The notes below the pieces were generated by a model. The model ran no database searches. It was not told the DNA's origin and worked only from the letters and a program-made list of their open reading frames with translations. A stretch of 64,000 nt of DNA from Dipteris shenzhenensis (taxonomy: Eukaryota; Polypodiophyta; Polypodiopsida; Gleicheniales), in NCBI GenBank assembly GCA_047967505.1, contig CM106540.1; one strand, written 5' to 3'. The position numbers and the translations under genes are program-made. Position 1 is the stretch's first letter, and the number at the start of each line of letters is the position of its first letter. Of this stretch, positions 59,543-64,000 are shown in pieces.

Positions 59543-60277
59543 TTTCAACTCTTTCTGTTACTTTATACTACCTCTCCAAGAAAATGCTGGCATTTGGTGA
59601 GGTAAAATGATACTCTGTAAGCTGGTGACAGACATTAGTAACTTATACTAGCTGGTTTTTGTGGGTTTTTCCGTTGGAGTTGCCTTTTGCAAGAGGATAG
59701 GATGTATTGTTAGACCACTACAAGGGTACTATTCGGCAGAACGTAGATGTGTATTCGTGTTTTGATTTCTATCCTACTGTTTGAGTTTCTGTTTTGCATT
59801 CGTAGCTTTTGTTATATGCTTTTTCTAGGTGCAACTTATAGGATCATCGAATATTAAACAGTTATATGGAGTTGATTTCCCGAGGAATGTTTTGAAGGGG
59901 AATGAGTGAAAGATAACGGCGTATTCGTCATCGTAGCAGTCCCATGGAGTTTATGGCTTTCAACCTTGTGACTGTCATCGTAGCACACTGATTTGAAAGA
60001 GATGCTCTAAAGTCAATACACCAACCAATCAAAGAATTTGAAAGAAAAACACATCTGAAAAATGCTAAAAATTATTTTTACTGTTCAAAGTGATGAACCT
60101 TCACTAAGGCTACCTAGGCCAAAAAACTATTATGCCCCCTTGTATATCTATCTATCTATATTTAAACATGCCTTCTCTCCTCTTCCACGTTTTTGTTAAA
60201 ATTTGGACTTGCATTCATTGAACATTCCCTCTCTCCTCTTTCGTTACTCTCCATCTCTCACATTGGGCAACGTTCAC

Positions 60278-60308
<31 letters not shown>

Positions 60309-61692
60309 CAAGCCACATGAATAAAATTCATCTTGTTAGTGGCATGTTTAAATATAGATATGATAGATATACAGGGGGGCACAAGAGTGAGAAGAGCAGA
60401 GCGATGCATGGTAACATGAAAAGCTAGTGCATCATGTGGAACTAAACTCCAATCCTTAAGACCTTAGTGAAACTCAAAATGGTTCCATTAAAATATAAGT
60501 TTGTGCGACTATGCCCTGATTGTAATGATCTCCAAGGTGTGTTGCTAATGAGCACACTCTACGTTAATGATCTATGTAATTTTTTGGGCAAGAATGTGGC
60601 TTGTGCTTCTTTGTTTTTTTCCTCTCTCTCTCGATCTTGACGCCAGCTTCCTTCTATTTTGTAGTCGAGCTTGCTCTCTGGGAGTTGTATTTTCTCGTCT
60701 TTCTTGCAAATTTGGATGGTTGGTTCCTTCTACGATTTTTCTTTGGAATTGGGATTTGTTACTTGTATTTGTCTCTTTGTGAGTCCATTTGAGTTGCTCG
60801 TTATCTCTTTGTGAATACGTTTGGATTGCTCTCGCCATATAATAGGGGCCATTACTTTACAACAAAATAACTTTTTGGAGAGACATGAAAGTACTATTAG
60901 CAATTTGAAAATTGGTGTATGTCCAGAAAGGTATAAATAAAGGATGAGGGAAAATATGAGAACTTCTTGATTCATACGTCAACTTTTGAGTATCATGACA
61001 AACTTATAAGGTCACTTCATGATAAATCAAGATCTTGAACTTTATTCAAAATTCTTAATTATTGAAAATAAAATGAGGGGAGGAATTCTTTTGTAAATTG
61101 ATTTTAAAAATTTTATTGTTAAATGACGTTAATCATCCTATGAAAGGAATACTTTTGTAAAATTGAGAGGAATTATCAAATATTAATATTTCAATATTTC
61201 AAAAATAAATTAAAGGGTATACTCTCAGGTGTTCATGCACATAACCCTAGTGAGGGATTGTTCAATTATTTTGAGCCTAAGATTGTTTCAACTATTTACT
61301 ACAAGCTTAGAATTTTATCATCTATGGAATATCTTGTATAGTCATAGTCCTCTTGCTAACCTCAAGAAAACACGAGTACACCTTTAAAATGCTAAATCTC
61401 CATACACAATTCTTACATAAGTTCTACATTCCTATGTTGGCATTGATGCATGTCTTAATGCAAATCTACCTATTATCAACAAATTAGAAATTTATTTCAA
61501 GGGTGCCATGTTAGATTCTTTGCAAGATTTTAAATGGATGATGTTCATTTGCCATACAACTTATGGTGGTGTGATGTGAGTGTTGTGAGCAACGAGCGAG
61601 CGCCGACGAGGAAGTGTTAGAAATTATATATAGTGAGCAACTACACTTGGGGGATGGTGGCTTGGTTGATAGAGGGAGGACATGTGTTTTAG

Positions 61693-62257
61693 ATTGATGA
61701 GATCTCCCTAGCCTATCGAATACAGGGTCAGAGCATCCAAAGGATCGCACTCCACGAGGCAATCTCCCTTGACAGTCTAGCTCCTCCTCCTAAGGAGGAC
61801 AATGTTTGGGAGGTGGTAGCTAGCATCACGGCTTGGAACATTTGGGTGGCTCGTCACAGTCTTGTGATGGGTGAGCACTTGGTTCCACCTGTGGCTATCC
61901 TAGTTACCATATGGCAGGATATCATTTACACTCTATGGTCCACTTGGGAGCGCGGGGCTCCAGGCTCCAGGGCGACTAGCGAGAGGCGTGCTCGTTTTTG
62001 CAAGGCTTGGCTTGCAGGTGTTTTCTACATCTTGACTCCACGAGAGATTCGTTGGCTGTATAGTCCTCCCACTTGGCTGTTAGCCCCAGTTCCAAAGATC
62101 CTGTAGGCAGTGAGCTGGGTTTCTTTGGAACAGGCTGGTTTTTTCTTTCAGCCTTTTCTCGGTTTTTTTCCATACTCAGCACCTTCGGGGCTGCTGTCTT
62201 GTATGAAAATATTTCAAGCATTAATAGAAGGTTCCTTTCTTTGGGAAAAAAAAAAAA
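61693..62257 (+). mobile_element. 5'-truncated LINE end, unit 3
   Basis: Third copy of the LINE 3' segment, identical in length. Confidence 0.5.
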
Positions 62258-62695
62258 GAACATCCAATTGGGGTTGGTGGGCTTTGGGAAGTATGCTCTT
62301 TAATTCTATTCGAAATCTTGGTTAGCAATCATGGCCATTGGATTTAATAAAAGCATCAAGGGTCTAAAATGCAAATTCAACATAGTCGTTGATCTTGGAA
62401 GATTTGACGATGCATATTTAGTGGTGCACGCAACCATAATTGTGCACCCATTTGCCTAGCAACCAGCTATACTCCATTAGATTAATCTAGATCTAATGGA
62501 TGTGGCAGACTATAGGCTGGGTAGGCTCTTCCCATTAAACACATAGTGTGCTCACCGCTTGATTCGGAATATGGTGCACACCCATGACTTATGGACTTTT
62601 AACTATAGCTATGGTAAGATCACCAGTGTGCAGTTGGTACCAGTCACGCACCGTTAGATCTTCATCTAATCCTACAATTTCAAATAGGCACTCAT

Positions 62696-62847
62696 TGTTG
62701 GGGTAAAGGGCAGTGTGCCCACCCACTTGTACAGTGCCCATGTATACTCATATATATATGATAGAGGCATAAGCTGGAGTAGCTTTTGCTCCACCACTTT
62801 TGGTGTCTCCTTATCCCTTTGTGTGTGCTCCCTCCCCCCCCCCCTCA
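62696..62847 (+). repeat. 5' LTR of a Ty1/copia element (152 bp)
   Basis: It starts TGTTGGGGTAAAGGGC and ends CCCTCA, two bases before a primer binding site. Its first 13-16 bp also occur at the two internal unit junctions (55764-55779 and 59230-59245). It is short for a copia LTR. Confidence 0.7.
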
Positions 62848-62849
62848 AC

Positions 62850-62861
62850 TGGTATCAAAGC
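62850..62861 (+). promoter_or_regulatory. Copia primer binding site
   Basis: TGGTATCAAAGC, complementary to the 3' end of initiator methionine tRNA apart from minor variation, as in most plant copia elements. Confidence 0.8.
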
Positions 62862-63324
62862 ACCACGGCTTTGGGCCTGTGGTGTGTGTGGGCATAGGCG
62901 GCACTACGAGCTTCGAGTCGAGGTCTTTCGTGAGGAAGACGGGGCTGCCATAGCTGGAGCATCAGAGCTTGGATGAGCTAAGAGGAGGAGAAGAAGGAAG
63001 CTTGTGAAGCTTTGAGCACACGAATCGAGTTTTGCACGAGGGCTGATTTGGGTGCAAATTGAGCTTTAGCAAAATCGATTTTGAGAAGAAGAATAGTGAC
63101 AGGCAAAATCGTGAGTGGGAGGCGCCTTTGGGTGTGCTTGTTTTTTCTCAGTTTCTTGAGCTTGGAGCTCATTAAAATCAGTTCTCAAGCTCTTTTGCAG
63201 CTGGTCTTGAGTTGATTTGTAGCCATTTGCTATTTGAGAAGGAAAAGAGCTCCTAGGCGAGGCGCCTTTTGCTATAGCAGGGCAGTGACAGTTTTGCTCA
63301 CAGCAGGATAATTTCTTTACCATT
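62862..63324 (+). other. Copia leader with gag apparently deleted
   Basis: About 460 bp separate the primer binding site from protease/pre-integrase sequence. No gag motif or zinc knuckle is seen, so most of gag and part of the protease are missing. Confidence 0.5.
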
Positions 63325-64000
63325 TTGCGAGCTGGTTTGATGGGCATTGATCATTCTATGGATGTCTATGGTTATGGGGATATCCACCTTGTTATGCCTA
63401 GTGGCTCTATTCTTGTTCTACAGAGGGTTAGACATATACCAGGACTTGCTACAAGCAAGATCAGTACTGGACAGTTGGTTGAGGCAGGTTATCATGTCTC
63501 TTTGGGTGATCATGCATGGAAGATTCCTAGAGGCAATCTGGTTATGGCTAGGGGATCACGGGTTGGATTCTCTTATGCATTGCATGTATCAGGTGTCTAG
63601 GATAAGATGCTTATGATTAGTAAGCAGCCATTAGTTAGTTTATGGTATGCCAGACTTGGACATATGTGTACTGCTAGTATGGAAGCCCTTACAACATTGA
63701 GATACATTCCTATTATGGATGTCTCTCAAATTTTGTGTCATGATTGTGATGATGGTCAGCAATCAGGATCCTCTTTTGTGAGGAAGACAGTCAGTGAGAG
63801 GTATGTTGAGCCATTGCAGTTGGTTCATAGTGCAGTTTGTGGGCCTATGCCTATCGTTTCACTGGGTGGCACCTCTTACTTTGTGACATTTATTGATGCT
63901 GCTACAAAGTACATATGGGTATATCCGATTCGGCAGAAGCATGATGTATACGATACATTTCAGCGCTTCTTGGGTAATGCTGAAAATCAGTCAGGAAAGA
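63325..64000 (+). pseudogene. Copia pre-integrase and integrase, runs off window
   Basis: SMDVYGYGDIHLVMPSGSIL and VLQRVRHIPGLATSKISTGQ mark the region between protease and integrase. A TAG at 63598-63600 breaks it. YARLGHM and CHDCDDGQQ follow (zinc-binding part), then LVHSAVCGPMPIVSLGG and YFVTFIDAATKYIWVYP of the catalytic core. The first catalytic Asp (family HSDVCGP) is Ala here. The element is in the same orientation as MAP65 and continues past 64000. Confidence 0.85.

Larger units (their letters stand above)
52311..62708 (+). repeat. Three head-to-tail copies of a 3466-bp unit
   Basis: Units 52311-55776, 55777-59242 and 59243-62708 keep an exact 3466-bp offset throughout, so there are no indels, even in the (TC)n and A12 tracts. 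I found one difference: C at 62506 where units 1 and 2 have T (55574 and 59040). Each unit starts at codon 497 of MAP65 in the last exon. It runs through the 3' flank, a truncated LINE, and ends 13-16 bp inside a copia LTR. Unit 3 continues into the rest of that LTR. Confidence 0.95.

Overview
This window is nuclear DNA from a land plant. It has GT-AG introns, a plant MAP65 gene, decayed PPR-type exons and dense layers of plant Ty3/gypsy, Ty1/copia, LINE and CACTA elements. The style of the PPR remnants suggests a fern or another plant with a large, transposon-rich genome, but that is inference. No bacterial, organellar or viral gene set is present. I see one convincing host gene in 64 kb; almost everything else is transposon debris with stops and frameshifts.

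Layout. 1-9672: remains of a CACTA (En/Spm-like) transposon. It has a terminus with palindromic subterminal repeats (147-620), about eight ~172-bp tandem repeats (~630-2030), pieces of host genes (a Cu/Zn superoxide dismutase exon, two PPR copies, a receptor-kinase-like scrap) and a decayed TNP2 transposase (7735-9300). It is interrupted by a minus-strand copia LTR (9673-10158). 10159-22983: fragments of copia, LINE and gypsy elements, coiled-coil retroelement ORFs, and a second CACTA terminus (21933). 22984-34207: one ~11.2-kb gypsy element with two direct LTRs, a decayed primer binding site, protease, RT and RNase H on the plus strand, and a second gypsy pol fragment in inverted orientation inside it. 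34208-46000: a copia RNase H piece, a repeat shared with the left part of the window, a LINE RT fragment, a gag-only copia derivative with two LTRs, and a tRNA-type SINE candidate.

46427-52610 is an 11-exon MAP65/ASE1/PRC1-family gene. Its exons join without a frame break into 595 codons. A 3466-bp segment, starting inside the last exon and running through 3' flank to 13-16 bp inside a copia LTR, is present three times head to tail (52311-62708). I found a single base difference between copies. The last copy runs into a copia element (LTR 62696-62847, primer binding site, integrase region) that is cut by the window end.

The genes do not form a pathway. The main biological content is the MAP65 gene, which should bundle antiparallel microtubules in the phragmoplast, and the rearrangement that has repeated its 3' end. 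The repeat boundary lies in a retrotransposon LTR with 3 bp of microhomology, so the copia insertion predates the triplication. The triplication must be very recent, homogenised, or an assembly artefact.
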